Of a DNA stretch of 60,336 bases, positions 31,337-39,889 are shown in pieces. The stretch is from Oscillibacter sp. GTDB lineage: Bacteria; Bacillota; Clostridia; Oscillospirales; Oscillospiraceae. The stretch lies in assembly GCA_003522105.1 (NCBI GenBank), contig DPGF01000072.1, positions 1 through 60,336 on the forward strand, written 5' to 3'. Positions within the stretch are counted from its first letter, which is position 1. Each line of letters begins with the position of its first letter. The position numbers were made by a program, and so were the translations under genes. The notes beneath the pieces were generated by a model. That model was given only the letters and a program-made list of their open reading frames with translations. It made no database searches and was not told the origin of the DNA.

Positions 31337-32365
31337 TTATGCCGTCTGCAATCCGGCGGCAGCAAGCATATTTTCAATAAAAATGCCATAACCTCTTGTC
31401 GGGTCGTCCAATAAAACATGGGTCACTGCGCCGACGATCTTCCCGTCTTTTAAAACAACACTCCCGCTCATTCCCGGAACTATGCCGCCGGTCTGCGCAA
31501 GCAGCGCCTCATCCGTCACGTGCAGCAAAAAGTTGCGCGTGCTGCCGGAAGACGAGTAGATCTTTTCGATCTCAATGTCGTATGCGCGTGTTTCTTTGCC
31601 CTCCACGGTTGCAAGGATCTGCGCTTTTCCGGTTTTTCGCTCGCTTTTTCCGGCAATGGGCAGCGCCTGCGTGCGAAGCTTCTCTGCGTCCTCGGCGGAA
31701 AGCTTTCCAAAAATGCCGCTCTCGGTATTGGCAAAAAGCGTACCGCTGTCACGCGTCAGGTCAAAATCGCCCTTGAGTTCTCCCGGCGCGGCGCGCTCGC
31801 CTCGTTTCACCGCCTTGACCGATGCGTCCATGATACTGCCGTGGTCAAGCGGCAGGAGCTTTCCCGTATCCGCATCTGTCACGCCGTGTCCCAGTGCGCC
31901 GAAAATGCCGCTCTCCGGGTCGTAAAAGGTCATCGTGCCGATGCCCGCCATGCTGTCGCGCACCCATGCGCCGAGGCGGTAATCACCGCTTTCGTCCTTC
32001 TCCGGCGCTGCGCACAGCTCCAGCGTGCGGCTGCCGCGCTTGACGGTCAAAGCCGCAGCGTCCGCGCCGTTTTCTGCCAGAAGCTGACGAAATTCTTCGA
32101 TCGTATCAAGCTCCTGTCCACCGACAGCGGTGATCACGTCGCCCTCTTTCAGCCCGCAAGCCTTTGCAGGGCTTTCTCCATCGGAAAGGCCGACGACGAG
32201 CACGCCGTCAGAAAAGAGCTTCACGCCGATGACCTGCCCCACGGGGATCAGCTCGCTGACCGTCCGTTCTGCCGCCTGCGCGGACGGCAGCATGAGCGCA
32301 GCAGCGGCAAAAAATCCCAGCAGGATCGCCGCCGCGCGCTTTCCGATGCAATGCGTTCCATCCAT
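31337..32365 (-). CDS. spoIVB: SpoIVB peptidase
   Basis: A 342-residue exported serine protease of family S55. A signal or anchor segment (about 10-31) is followed by a PDZ domain (about 45-110, SPAKACGLKEGDVITAVGGQ) and the peptidase domain with His in IFGALGHGVTDAD and Ser in GGIVPGMSGSVV. It is secreted from the forespore and cleaves SpoIVFA, releasing BofA inhibition of pro-sigma-K processing. It shares the window with bofA and spo0A. The start follows GAAGGGGTGAGAGA. Confidence 0.95.
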   Translation of the reverse strand: MDGTHCIGKRAAAILLGFFAAAALMLPSAQAAERTVSELIPVGQVIGVKLFSDGVLVVGLSDGESPAKACGLKEGDVITAVGGQELDTIEEFRQLLAENGADAAALTVKRGSRTLELCAAPEKDESGDYRLGAWVRDSMAGIGTMTFYDPESGIFGALGHGVTDADTGKLLPLDHGSIMDASVKAVKRGERAAPGELKGDFDLTRDSGTLFANTESGIFGKLSAEDAEKLRTQALPIAGKSERKTGKAQILATVEGKETRAYDIEIEKIYSSSGSTRNFLLHVTDEALLAQTGGIVPGMSGSVVLKDGKIVGAVTHVLLDDPTRGYGIFIENMLAAAGLQTA

Positions 32366-32571
32366 TCTCTCACCCCTTCAAAAAATGAGAGCGGACGGCG
32401 CGTCCTGTGCGCGCAAGAAAGCAGCCGCCCGCTCACGCCGGCATTTTTCTGTCTTTTTCTTTCTTTTTTCGTCCGGCGCATTTACTTTCTGCGCTTCGGG
32501 CAAAATTAAAAGGTGCAAAATTTTGATGCGTTGGCACCGGCATCTGAAAAAAGCACGGCATTGGGGGCAAA

Positions 32572-32603
32572 AAAATTCCGCAGACCAAAGTCTGCGGAAT
32601 TTT
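32572..32603. terminator. Terminator after ftsZ
   Basis: AAAATTCCGCAGAC (32572-32585) pairs perfectly with GTCTGCGGAATTTT (32590-32603), loop CAAA, right after the ftsZ stop. The 205 bases between it and spoIVB (32366-32571) show no gene. Confidence 0.85.
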
Positions 32604-32616
32604 GGAAATATTTTCG

Positions 32617-33747
32617 TTAGCGCTCGCGGTTGAAAATCTTGAAGATATCGTCGAACGGGTCGGGCTCAGCTTCGTGCTTTGCCTCTTCCTCTGCCTTTTC
32701 CTTATCGAAATCGAGCGGGGTAAGACCGGCAGCAGCCTCGCCGCTCTGCTCCGCCTGACCCTTTTCCTTGTTGAAGTCAAGCGCACCGGGCGCCTTGTCA
32801 AAGCCCGTGGCGATCACGGTGACGCGGATCTCATCGTCGAGCGTTTCGTCGAACGTCGCGCCGAAGATGGTGAGCGCATCGGGATGCACGGCCTCCTGCA
32901 CGAGGGACGCCGCCTGCTCGACCTCGTCGAGACCAATGTCCATCGAGCCGGTGACGTTGATGAGCACGCCGTGCGCGCCGTTGATGGAGGTCTCCAGCAG
33001 CGGGGAGGAGATCGCCATGCGCGCAGCTTCCTCGGCCTTGTTCTTGCCTGCGGCGCGGCCGACGCCCATGTGGGCAAGGCCCGCGTCCTTCATGATGGCG
33101 GTCACGTCGGCAAAGTCGAGGTTGATGAAGCCCGTGTCGCGGATGAGGTCAGAAATGCTCTGCACCGCCTGGCGCAGCACATCGTCTGCGATCTCAAAAG
33201 CGTTGGCAAAGGTGATCTTCTGATCGGTTGCATGCTTGAGCCGCTCGTTTGGAATGATAACGAGCGAGTCGACCTTGGTTTTGAGTTCATTGATGCCCGC
33301 TTCCGCCTGCGTCATGCGGCGGCGGCCTTCAAAGCCGAAGGGCTTCGTCACAACGCCGACGGTCAGAATGCCCGCCTCGCGCGCGATCTCGGCAACGATG
33401 GGCGCGCCGCCCGTGCCGGTGCCGCCGCCCATGCCGGCGGTGATGAAGACCATATCCGTGTCCTCCAGCGCCTTGGCGATTTGGTTGCGGCTCTCTTCGG
33501 CGCTCTTGCGGCCAACCTCAGGATCAGAGCCTGCGCCCTGACCGTGCGTCAGCTTCTCGCCGATCTGGATCTTATCGGTAGCGGCGGAAACATTGAGCGC
33601 CTGCTTATCTGTGTTGACTGCGACAAAATCCACGCCGCGCGCACCGGTGCGCACCATGCGGTTAACAACGTTGTTGCCGCCGCCGCCAACGCCGATGACC
33701 TTGATCTTCACTACGTTCTCGGGGCCGGTTTCCAATCCGAATGCCAT
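32617..33747 (-). CDS. ftsZ: Cell division protein FtsZ
   Basis: A 376-residue tubulin homologue that forms the division ring. The start is MAFGLETGPEN (33745-33747), after GGAGGAACCGAC. GTP-binding signature GMGGGTGTGGAP (about 105), early loop VIGVGGGGNNVVNRM, synergy loop NLDFADVTAIM. The C-terminus is acidic and ends DDIFKIFNRER, the conserved peptide that binds FtsA/SepF. It sits at the end of the dcw cluster with its own promoter. Confidence 0.98.
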   Translation of the reverse strand: MAFGLETGPENVVKIKVIGVGGGGNNVVNRMVRTGARGVDFVAVNTDKQALNVSAATDKIQIGEKLTHGQGAGSDPEVGRKSAEESRNQIAKALEDTDMVFITAGMGGGTGTGGAPIVAEIAREAGILTVGVVTKPFGFEGRRRMTQAEAGINELKTKVDSLVIIPNERLKHATDQKITFANAFEIADDVLRQAVQSISDLIRDTGFINLDFADVTAIMKDAGLAHMGVGRAAGKNKAEEAARMAISSPLLETSINGAHGVLINVTGSMDIGLDEVEQAASLVQEAVHPDALTIFGATFDETLDDEIRVTVIATGFDKAPGALDFNKEKGQAEQSGEAAAGLTPLDFDKEKAEEEAKHEAEPDPFDDIFKIFNRER

Positions 33748-33830
33748 GTCGGTTCCTCCTGCAATCTGTTGTATGGGCAAAGCGCCTGCCGCTGCAAGCG
33801 CCACAATATCAGGTATTTGCTATCCTAATT

Positions 33831-33859
33831 ATTGTATTACGGTTTTCCCGCGGGGTCAA
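33831..33859 (-). promoter_or_regulatory. ftsZ promoter
   Basis: On the minus strand TTGACC (33854-33859) and TACAAT (33831-33836) are separated by 17 bases, about 85 bp upstream of the start codon. Confidence 0.75.
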
Positions 33860-33908
33860 TAGCAATCGGCCATTTCAGAAAAACTTTTTTACGTCAACCT
33901 ATGTTTTC

Positions 33909-34661
33909 TCACTCTGGGATAAAGTTGGCCTTGCCCTCCATCATCAGGTTGATGGTACCCTTCTGGTTATCCTCCAGATAATCCACCACGCGGCGCAGAT
34001 TCTCGAGCTTGTAGCCGATGTCCGCATCCCACGGCATCTTGACGGTAAATCGTCCAAGATAGGTAAAGGTGATCGCCGTGCCGTCGCTCAGGTCGACCTC
34101 GCCGATCATGGACATAAGCTGCTTTTCCTCCGCCGCGCGCAGCAGCACAAGGAGCCTCTCGAATTTGTACGAATCCTCTTGCGCAAACGCAGCGTGCGCG
34201 CCGACCTCCGGTGCGACAAACTCGCAGCCCGTCACGCGCGCGCAGCCCTCGGGGATCTGCGCGGTGCGCTCAAGGAGCTTTCCCTCGTCGCTCATCAGCC
34301 ACGTGCCGTCATTCTCTGTCAGCGCAGCAGACGCCGCGCACTCCGTTACCGTCAAGATAAGTGCATCAGGATATTTGCGGTTGATGCTGACGGTCTCCAC
34401 ATAAGGGAGCGCATCGAAAATAGCCTGTTTGACCTTATATTTGTTCAGCAGCACAAGGTTCTGTTCCTTCTGCACGCCAGCCGCCTCAATGAGCTGCTCC
34501 TTCGTATAGCGCTCGTTGCCTTCCACCACGATCAGGTCGATGCGGAAGAACATCGTCAGCGCGCCGAGAAATGCAGCGATCACGACTGCCAGGCACAAAA
34601 GTCTCAGCGGGAAAGGTGCTCTTCCCCGCCTGCGCCGCCTGTTTCTTCGCTTTGACGCCAT
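33909..34661 (-). CDS. ftsQ: Cell division protein FtsQ/DivIB
   Basis: A 250-residue bitopic protein. A highly basic N-terminus (KRRNRRRRRGR) is followed by one transmembrane helix (about 18-42) and a POTRA domain (FFRIDLIVVEGNERYTKEQL, about 40-110), then the beta domain. It links FtsL/FtsB with the septal synthase. Sequence similarity is weak in general for this family; position between murA and ftsZ supports the call. Confidence 0.88.
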   Translation of the reverse strand: MASKRRNRRRRRGRAPFPLRLLCLAVVIAAFLGALTMFFRIDLIVVEGNERYTKEQLIEAAGVQKEQNLVLLNKYKVKQAIFDALPYVETVSINRKYPDALILTVTECAASAALTENDGTWLMSDEGKLLERTAQIPEGCARVTGCEFVAPEVGAHAAFAQEDSYKFERLLVLLRAAEEKQLMSMIGEVDLSDGTAITFTYLGRFTVKMPWDADIGYKLENLRRVVDYLEDNQKGTINLMMEGKANFIPE

Positions 34662-34688
34662 AGTTTTCCTGCCTTTTTCTTCATTTGC

Positions 34689-35948
34689 TTATGGATCCGT
34701 TTCCCGCCGCACATGCGCGCCCAGCGCGCCGAGGCTCTCCTCGATGCGCTCGTATCCGCGGTCGATATGCTCGATGCGTGAAATGCGCGTCAGCCCCTCG
34801 GCCTGAAGTCCCGCGATAACGAGTGCCGCGCCCGCACGAAGGTCGGTGCACTTGACGCGTGCGCCGTGCAGGTGCTCGCGCCCCGTGACCACAGCAACGC
34901 GTCCCGCAACGCGCACCTCCGCGCCCATGCGCGCAAGCTCATCGACGTGACGGTAACGGTTTTCAAAAATATTCTCTACAAAAACGGTGCTGCCTTCACT
35001 CTTGAGAAGAGCCGCCATCAGCACAGGCTGGGCGTCGGTCGGAAAGCCCGGATAGGGCGCTGTGCGCACCGGACGAATGGACTTGAGAACGCCGCTGCTG
35101 CGGAGAAACACCTCGTTCTCTTCGCTCCTGACAAGGCAGCCCGCCTCGCTCAGCGCGCCGGACACGGTCGAAAGCGGCCGCGTTTCAACACCGCAAAGGC
35201 GCACCTCGCCCCCGCAGCAGGCCGCAGCGCATAGATACGTCGCGCCCACAATGCGGTCGGCGATGATGCGATATGTCCCGCCGTGCAGCGCGCGTTTTCC
35301 CTCCACCGTGATGATCGAGCCGCCCGCACCGCGGACATTGCCGCCCATCGCGTTGATAAAATTCTGCAAATCGACGATCTCCGGCTCGCGCGCGGCGTTG
35401 TAGATCGTCGTCACACCGTCTGCGCCGCAGGCGCAGAGGAGCGCGTTTTCCGTCGCGCCAACGCTCGGCATGGGTAAGTACACATCGCTCCCGAGGAGCC
35501 TTCCGCCGCGGCATTTGAGTTCGCCGCCCGTTTCTCTGATCTCCGCGCCCAGCGCGCGCAGCGCACCGAGGTGCAGGTCGATGGGGCGCGGCCCCAGCTC
35601 ACAGCCGCCGGGATAGCAGATCGTCGCTTCCTTGCAGCGCGCTAAGATCGCGCCGAGAAAGATGACCGACGAGCGCATCTCTCGCATCAGTGCGTCGGGC
35701 ACTGTGCAGCGATCCATGCGTGCCGTATCCACCACAAGGGCGCCGCCCTCCCAGTGCGTACAGCAGCCCAGGTGCCGCAAAATGGCAACGGACGCTTCCA
35801 CATCTCTGAGCTTCGGACAATTTTCGATCACGCAGGTATCCGCGCACAAAAGCGTTGCCGCCAGGATCGGCAGCACGCTGTTTTTCGAGCCTTGTATCGT
35901 CAGTTCCCCGTACAGGCGCTCTCCGCCCTCTACCAACAGCTCACACAT
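34689..35948 (-). CDS. murA: UDP-N-acetylglucosamine 1-carboxyvinyltransferase
   Basis: A 419-residue EPSP-synthase-fold enzyme adding enolpyruvate to UDP-GlcNAc, the first step of peptidoglycan synthesis and the fosfomycin target. The start MCELLVEGG follows GGGAGGGAATGCC. Substrate Lys in TIQGSKNSVLPIL; catalytic Cys in the loop GGCELGPRPIDLHL (so fosfomycin-sensitive type). It heads the murA-ftsQ unit with its own promoter. Confidence 0.95.
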   Translation of the reverse strand: MCELLVEGGERLYGELTIQGSKNSVLPILAATLLCADTCVIENCPKLRDVEASVAILRHLGCCTHWEGGALVVDTARMDRCTVPDALMREMRSSVIFLGAILARCKEATICYPGGCELGPRPIDLHLGALRALGAEIRETGGELKCRGGRLLGSDVYLPMPSVGATENALLCACGADGVTTIYNAAREPEIVDLQNFINAMGGNVRGAGGSIITVEGKRALHGGTYRIIADRIVGATYLCAAACCGGEVRLCGVETRPLSTVSGALSEAGCLVRSEENEVFLRSSGVLKSIRPVRTAPYPGFPTDAQPVLMAALLKSEGSTVFVENIFENRYRHVDELARMGAEVRVAGRVAVVTGREHLHGARVKCTDLRAGAALVIAGLQAEGLTRISRIEHIDRGYERIEESLGALGAHVRRETDP

Positions 35949-36044
35949 GGCATTCCCTCCCGCAAGCACATTACTTTTCCATCGTATGCTTTTGTGGGGA
36001 ATGGGTGACTGCCGACTTCCGCAGGGCAATAGTAGTTCATTTTC

Positions 36045-36073
36045 AGTATAGTCATTTTCGCGCGGCGCGTCAA
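36045..36073 (-). promoter_or_regulatory. murA-ftsQ promoter
   Basis: On the minus strand TTGACG (36068-36073) and TATACT (36045-36050) are separated by 17 bases, about 100 bp upstream of murA. Confidence 0.8.
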
Positions 36074-36153
36074 CTTCTTTTTACCTTGCTTTCCTAAGCG
36101 CTTTATGGCAGAATAAAGAAAATACTGTTTTCAGTCCGAAGGGAGTTTTCCAC

Positions 36154-37257
36154 ATGAAAAAACCGCTCAAGATCGCGCTCTATGCGCTCTTGGCGCTCGT
36201 TCTGATCGTCCTTGCCTACGTCATCTATGTCTTCGCCGCTTACTACCGCGTGGAAGACTATCAGTCGCTCGACGTGGTGCGCACCACTTGCGAATCTCCC
36301 GTCCCCATGGAGGACGCGGCCGAGACGGACGTCACCTACCGCATCGCTTCTGCCAATGTGGGCTTTGGCGCCTACAGCGACGATTACAGCTTCTTCATGG
36401 ACGGCGGCAAGGAAAGCCGCGCCCGCAGCGCCGAGGCTGTTGATGAAAACATGCGCGGCGAGGCTTCGCTCGTCAAGGCTCTCTCGCCCGATTTTGCCCT
36501 CTTTCAGGAGGTCGACATCGACGGTACGCGCAGCTGGCACGTTCCCGAGGACGCCTATCTCCGCGACGCGATGGCGGGCCGCGAGTTCGACGAGGTCTAT
36601 GCGCAGAATTACGACAGCCCCTATCTCTTCTACCCCTTCCTCTCCCCGCACGGGGCGAACAAAGCAGGCATCATCACCTATTCTACCTTGCCCATCTCGT
36701 CCGCTATTCGCAGGTCTCTTCCCATCGAGCAGGGCTTTATGAAGCTCGTCGACCTTGACCGCTGCTACTCTGTCAGCCGCATCTCGATGGCAAACGGGAA
36801 AGAGTTTATACTCTATAACCTCCACCTTTCCGCCTACACCTCTGACGGTACCATCGCGACCGAGCAGCTTGAGATGCTCTGCGCCGATATGCTCGCGGAG
36901 TACGAAAGCGGCAACTACTGCGTTGCCGGCGGCGACTTCAACAAGGATCTGCTCGGTTCTTCCGCTGAAATTTTCGGCGTTACAGGCGGCGAGAACGACA
37001 CCTGGGCCCAGCCCATTCCCGAAGGCACGATCCCCGCAGGGCTCTCCCTCGTTGCGCCCTTCGATCCCGAGCACCCTGTTGCCTCCTGCCGTACCGCCAA
37101 CGAGCCGTATGACGTGACGACCTCCTTCCGCGTCACGGTGGACGGCTTCCTCGTTTCGGACAATGTTGAGGTGCTCGGCGCGGACGTGGTCGACGCGGAC
37201 TACCGCTACTCTGACCACAACCCCATCTACATGGACTTTATCCTCAAGTCCGAATAA
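36154..37257 (+). CDS. Membrane-anchored endonuclease/exonuclease/phosphatase-family protein
   Basis: A 367-residue protein with an N-terminal transmembrane anchor (about 7-30). Its DNase-I-like fold has the Asn/Glu motifs YRIASANVGFG and LFQEVDIDG, the His region LYNLHLSAY, GGDFNKDLLG, and the final YSDHNPIYMDF pair. These match EEP metal-dependent phosphodiesterases, which can act on nucleic acid, lipid or phosphate esters. The anchor suggests action outside the cell. It is on the strand opposite the dcw genes and divides murG from murA. The start follows AAGGGAGTTTTCCAC. Confidence 0.87.
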   Translation: MKKPLKIALYALLALVLIVLAYVIYVFAAYYRVEDYQSLDVVRTTCESPVPMEDAAETDVTYRIASANVGFGAYSDDYSFFMDGGKESRARSAEAVDENMRGEASLVKALSPDFALFQEVDIDGTRSWHVPEDAYLRDAMAGREFDEVYAQNYDSPYLFYPFLSPHGANKAGIITYSTLPISSAIRRSLPIEQGFMKLVDLDRCYSVSRISMANGKEFILYNLHLSAYTSDGTIATEQLEMLCADMLAEYESGNYCVAGGDFNKDLLGSSAEIFGVTGGENDTWAQPIPEGTIPAGLSLVAPFDPEHPVASCRTANEPYDVTTSFRVTVDGFLVSDNVEVLGADVVDADYRYSDHNPIYMDFILKSE

Positions 37258-37265
37258 GGAAAAAA

Positions 37266-37303
37266 GCAAAAGGAAGCGAGCCCTTGGCTCGCTTCCTTTT
37301 TGC
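37266..37303. terminator. Bidirectional terminator between the EEP gene and murG
   Basis: GCAAAAGGAAGCGAGCC (37266-37282) pairs with GGCTCGCTTCCTTTTTGC (37286-37303), with A and T tracts on both sides, ending the convergent units. Confidence 0.9.
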
Positions 37304-37311
37304 TTTTCTTT

Positions 37312-38433
37312 TTACTTGAGCAGCGACATGACCGTGTCGTAGATGCGCTTTGTCGCATCGGGAATGCCAAGCGTCGCCATGTTTTTCGACATCGCTTCCA
37401 TGCGCTGTGGATCGTTCAGAATGCCCGCCGCGGCGGCAAAGAGCTTCTTGCCGTCAAGGCCCTCTTCCGCAAGTACCAGCGCCGCGCCGTGGTCGCCGAG
37501 CAGCGCCGCGTTTTTCTCCTGATGGTGGTTCGTCACATTGGGCGAGGGCACCAGGATCGCCGGTACGCCGAGCGCCGTCAGCTCGCTGAGCGTGGACGCG
37601 CCCGCGCGGCAGATAACGAGGTCGGCGGCGCGCATGACGGTCGCCATATCGTAGATGTACTCGCGCACATCGAGCGCAGGGTGCTCAGTGATCTCCACCC
37701 CGTCGTCATGCATCCACTGCTGCATCGACTTCCAGCAGATCTCACCCACGCCGTGAATGTGGTGAAACGGCTCCTTCGCGCTCTCCAATGCAAGAAATTC
37801 TGCCATCGCGCGGTTCATCGCGCCCGAGCCGAGGCTCCCCCAGAAGGAAACGATCAAAGGCCGGCCGTCGTTCACGCCGAGCGCTTCCTTGGCCTGCTCC
37901 TTCGTCTTGATGAAGAAGTCGCCGCGCACGGGCGTGCCGGTCACGACCACTTTTTCCGGGTGCTTGTAGTGCGCGCGGCACTCTTCAAAACCGACCATGA
38001 TGCGCTCGCAATGAGACTCCAGCTGCCGCGTCGTCAGCCCCGGCACGATGTTCGACTCGTGTACCGCCGTGGGAATGCCCGCCTTCGCGCCGTAGCGCAC
38101 GAGCGGATAGCTCGCATAGCCGCCGGTACCGACGATGAGATCGGGACGGAAATCCTTCAAAATGGCGTTTGCCTCACGCTCGGCGTGGGCGAGGTTTTTG
38201 AGCGAGACAAGGTTGTGCCGGATCTCCGCAGGCCTGAACGAGCGGTGAAACGAAGAGATGTTCACCGTGCGGAAGGGGTAATCCGTGTGCGCGATCAAGT
38301 CGCGCTCCAGTCCGCGCTCCGCGCCGACGAATAAGATCTCCGTGCTTGCGTCCTTCTCGCGCAGATAGCCCGCGAGCGCGAGCGCGGGATTGACGTGCCC
38401 CGCCGTACCGCCGCAGGTAAAGATCACTTTCAT
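37312..38433 (-). CDS. murG: UDP-GlcNAc:lipid I N-acetylglucosaminyltransferase
   Basis: A 373-residue peripheral membrane GT-B glycosyltransferase making lipid II. N-terminal glycine-rich TCGGTAGHVNPALAL, acceptor region GTGGYASYP and HESNIVPGLT, C-terminal donor site CRAGASTLSELTALG and PSPNVTNHHQEKNA. The start MKVIFTCGG follows AAAGGAGAAAAGGC. It is last in the mraZ-to-murG part of the dcw cluster. Confidence 0.97.
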   Translation of the reverse strand: MKVIFTCGGTAGHVNPALALAGYLREKDASTEILFVGAERGLERDLIAHTDYPFRTVNISSFHRSFRPAEIRHNLVSLKNLAHAEREANAILKDFRPDLIVGTGGYASYPLVRYGAKAGIPTAVHESNIVPGLTTRQLESHCERIMVGFEECRAHYKHPEKVVVTGTPVRGDFFIKTKEQAKEALGVNDGRPLIVSFWGSLGSGAMNRAMAEFLALESAKEPFHHIHGVGEICWKSMQQWMHDDGVEITEHPALDVREYIYDMATVMRAADLVICRAGASTLSELTALGVPAILVPSPNVTNHHQEKNAALLGDHGAALVLAEEGLDGKKLFAAAAGILNDPQRMEAMSKNMATLGIPDATKRIYDTVMSLLK

Positions 38434-38452
38434 GCCTTTTCTCCTTTCCACG

Positions 38453-39634
38453 CTAACGCATCTGGCGCGAAACGCTCAATACGATGCCGACCTCGGCAAG
38501 CTGCACGGCGAGCGCCGTGCCGCCGTAACTGAAAAACGGCAGGGAAATGCCCGTATTCGGGATCAGATTCGACACGACCGCGATGTTGAGAAATACCTGA
38601 AGCGCGATCTGCGTTGTCACGCCGACGGCAAGAAGGCTTCCGAAGCGGTCGCGTGCGTGCAGAGCGATCCAGTAGCCGCGGATGATGAGCAGCGCGAACA
38701 TGGCCATGATGATCGTCGCGCCGACCAAACCAAGCTCTTCGCAGATGATGGCGAAGATGAAATCGTTGTGCTCTTCGGGCAGGAAGAGGAACTTCTGCCG
38801 GCTCTTGCCGAGTCCTACACCGAACAGGCCGCCCGAGCCGATGGAAAGCAGGCTCTGGCGGATCTGGTAGCCCTTGTCACGCATCCACTCTTCGTTGAAC
38901 GGGTCGAGCCAGATGTCGATTCGGCTCGAATTGTAGGTGATAAGTCCTGTTGCAAAGGCGTACGCTACAAAGGCAACGACCACAAAGCCTGCAAACACCC
39001 AGTAGTTGCGAATGCCGCCGACGTACATCATCACCGCGCCGATGCCAAGCAGCAGCACCATGCCGGAAAGGTGCGGCTCCAATCCCATGAGAATGGCAAT
39101 CGTGGCAAGAATTCCCGCATAAGTGAGGATCCCTTCGCGGAAGGTGGCCATTCGATCTCTCTTTTTTGAAATGCTGTCGGCAAAGTAGAGGATCACGCCG
39201 ACCTTGGCAAGCTCAGACGGCTGAAACTGGAGGGGGCCCATACGGATCCAGCGCTGTGCGCCGTGCGTCAGTTTACCCGTACCGACGCCGGGGATCAAAA
39301 CGATCACCAGCAAAATGATCGAACCGATCAGCGCGATGCGCGCCGCGCCGCGGAATCGTTCATAGTTGGTCTTACCGATGATGTCCATCGCCACAATACC
39401 GACCACCGCAAACAGGCCCTGACGAATCAGGTAGTAGGCTGGGTTGCCCTTTTCGTAGTAGGCGGATGGAAAGCTCGCGGAAAACAGCATGATGAGTCCC
39501 ACGCCCACGAGCATGAGCACCAGAAGAAGATAGGGAAGATCCAGCGGCCCACGGCCCGCTTCGCGCGCCGCCGCCTCGATGGCTTTCGCGCGCTCGCGCT
39601 GCTCCTGCCGCAGCAGGCGCTCCTCCTTGGTCAT
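38453..39634 (-). CDS. ftsW: FtsW/SpoVE-type peptidoglycan glycosyltransferase (SEDS)
   Basis: A 393-residue SEDS protein with about ten transmembrane helices after a charged N-terminus of 30 residues. Typical motifs: GAQRWIRMGPLQFQPSELAK, GSGGLFGVGLGKSRQKFLFL, EEHNDFIFAIICEELGLVG, NTGISLPFFSYGGTALA. It polymerises lipid II together with a class B PBP. Position before murG fits FtsW or SpoVE; the two cannot be separated by sequence here. Confidence 0.93.
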   Translation of the reverse strand: MTKEERLLRQEQRERAKAIEAAAREAGRGPLDLPYLLLVLMLVGVGLIMLFSASFPSAYYEKGNPAYYLIRQGLFAVVGIVAMDIIGKTNYERFRGAARIALIGSIILLVIVLIPGVGTGKLTHGAQRWIRMGPLQFQPSELAKVGVILYFADSISKKRDRMATFREGILTYAGILATIAILMGLEPHLSGMVLLLGIGAVMMYVGGIRNYWVFAGFVVVAFVAYAFATGLITYNSSRIDIWLDPFNEEWMRDKGYQIRQSLLSIGSGGLFGVGLGKSRQKFLFLPEEHNDFIFAIICEELGLVGATIIMAMFALLIIRGYWIALHARDRFGSLLAVGVTTQIALQVFLNIAVVSNLIPNTGISLPFFSYGGTALAVQLAEVGIVLSVSRQMR

Positions 39635-39782
39635 GCGCTCTTCCCCCTTTCATTCGACTCAAAATTGTGCAGCGCGCAATTCTGAGCGCCATTTAAGTGT
39701 CACATGCTTTGCCACCCGCAGACGGAAAGCAAGCCAAATCTGTCGCGGAGGACGACCAGCGCGCGTCATTGCGCCCCGTCCC

Positions 39783-39889
39783 TTTGCCGCCCGCAGGCGG
39801 CAAATAATTTTGATCATTTTTCGCCGCGACCTGCGCGTGGCGAAAAATACTTCCATTTTTGAGAAACGGCAAGCCGTTTCTCAAAAATG
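39783..39889. repeat. Cluster of hairpins between ftsW and mraY
   Basis: Three perfect stems in a row: TTTGCCGCC/GGCGGCAAA (39783-39791, 39796-39804), ATTTTTCGCC/GGCGAAAAAT (39816-39825, 39839-39848) and a 17-bp stem (39854-39870, 39873-39889) that spans the mraY stop. A partial copy of the first (TTTGCC.CCCGCAG.CGG) occurs near 39709-39725. The 246-bp gap holds no gene, though murD usually lies here. These may be attenuators or RNA-processing sites. Confidence 0.6.

Noticed and set aside
39854..39889. 36-bp palindrome as a phage or integron attachment site
   Set aside because: No integrase, direct repeats or foreign composition nearby; it lies at an operon gene end and fits an RNA hairpin better.
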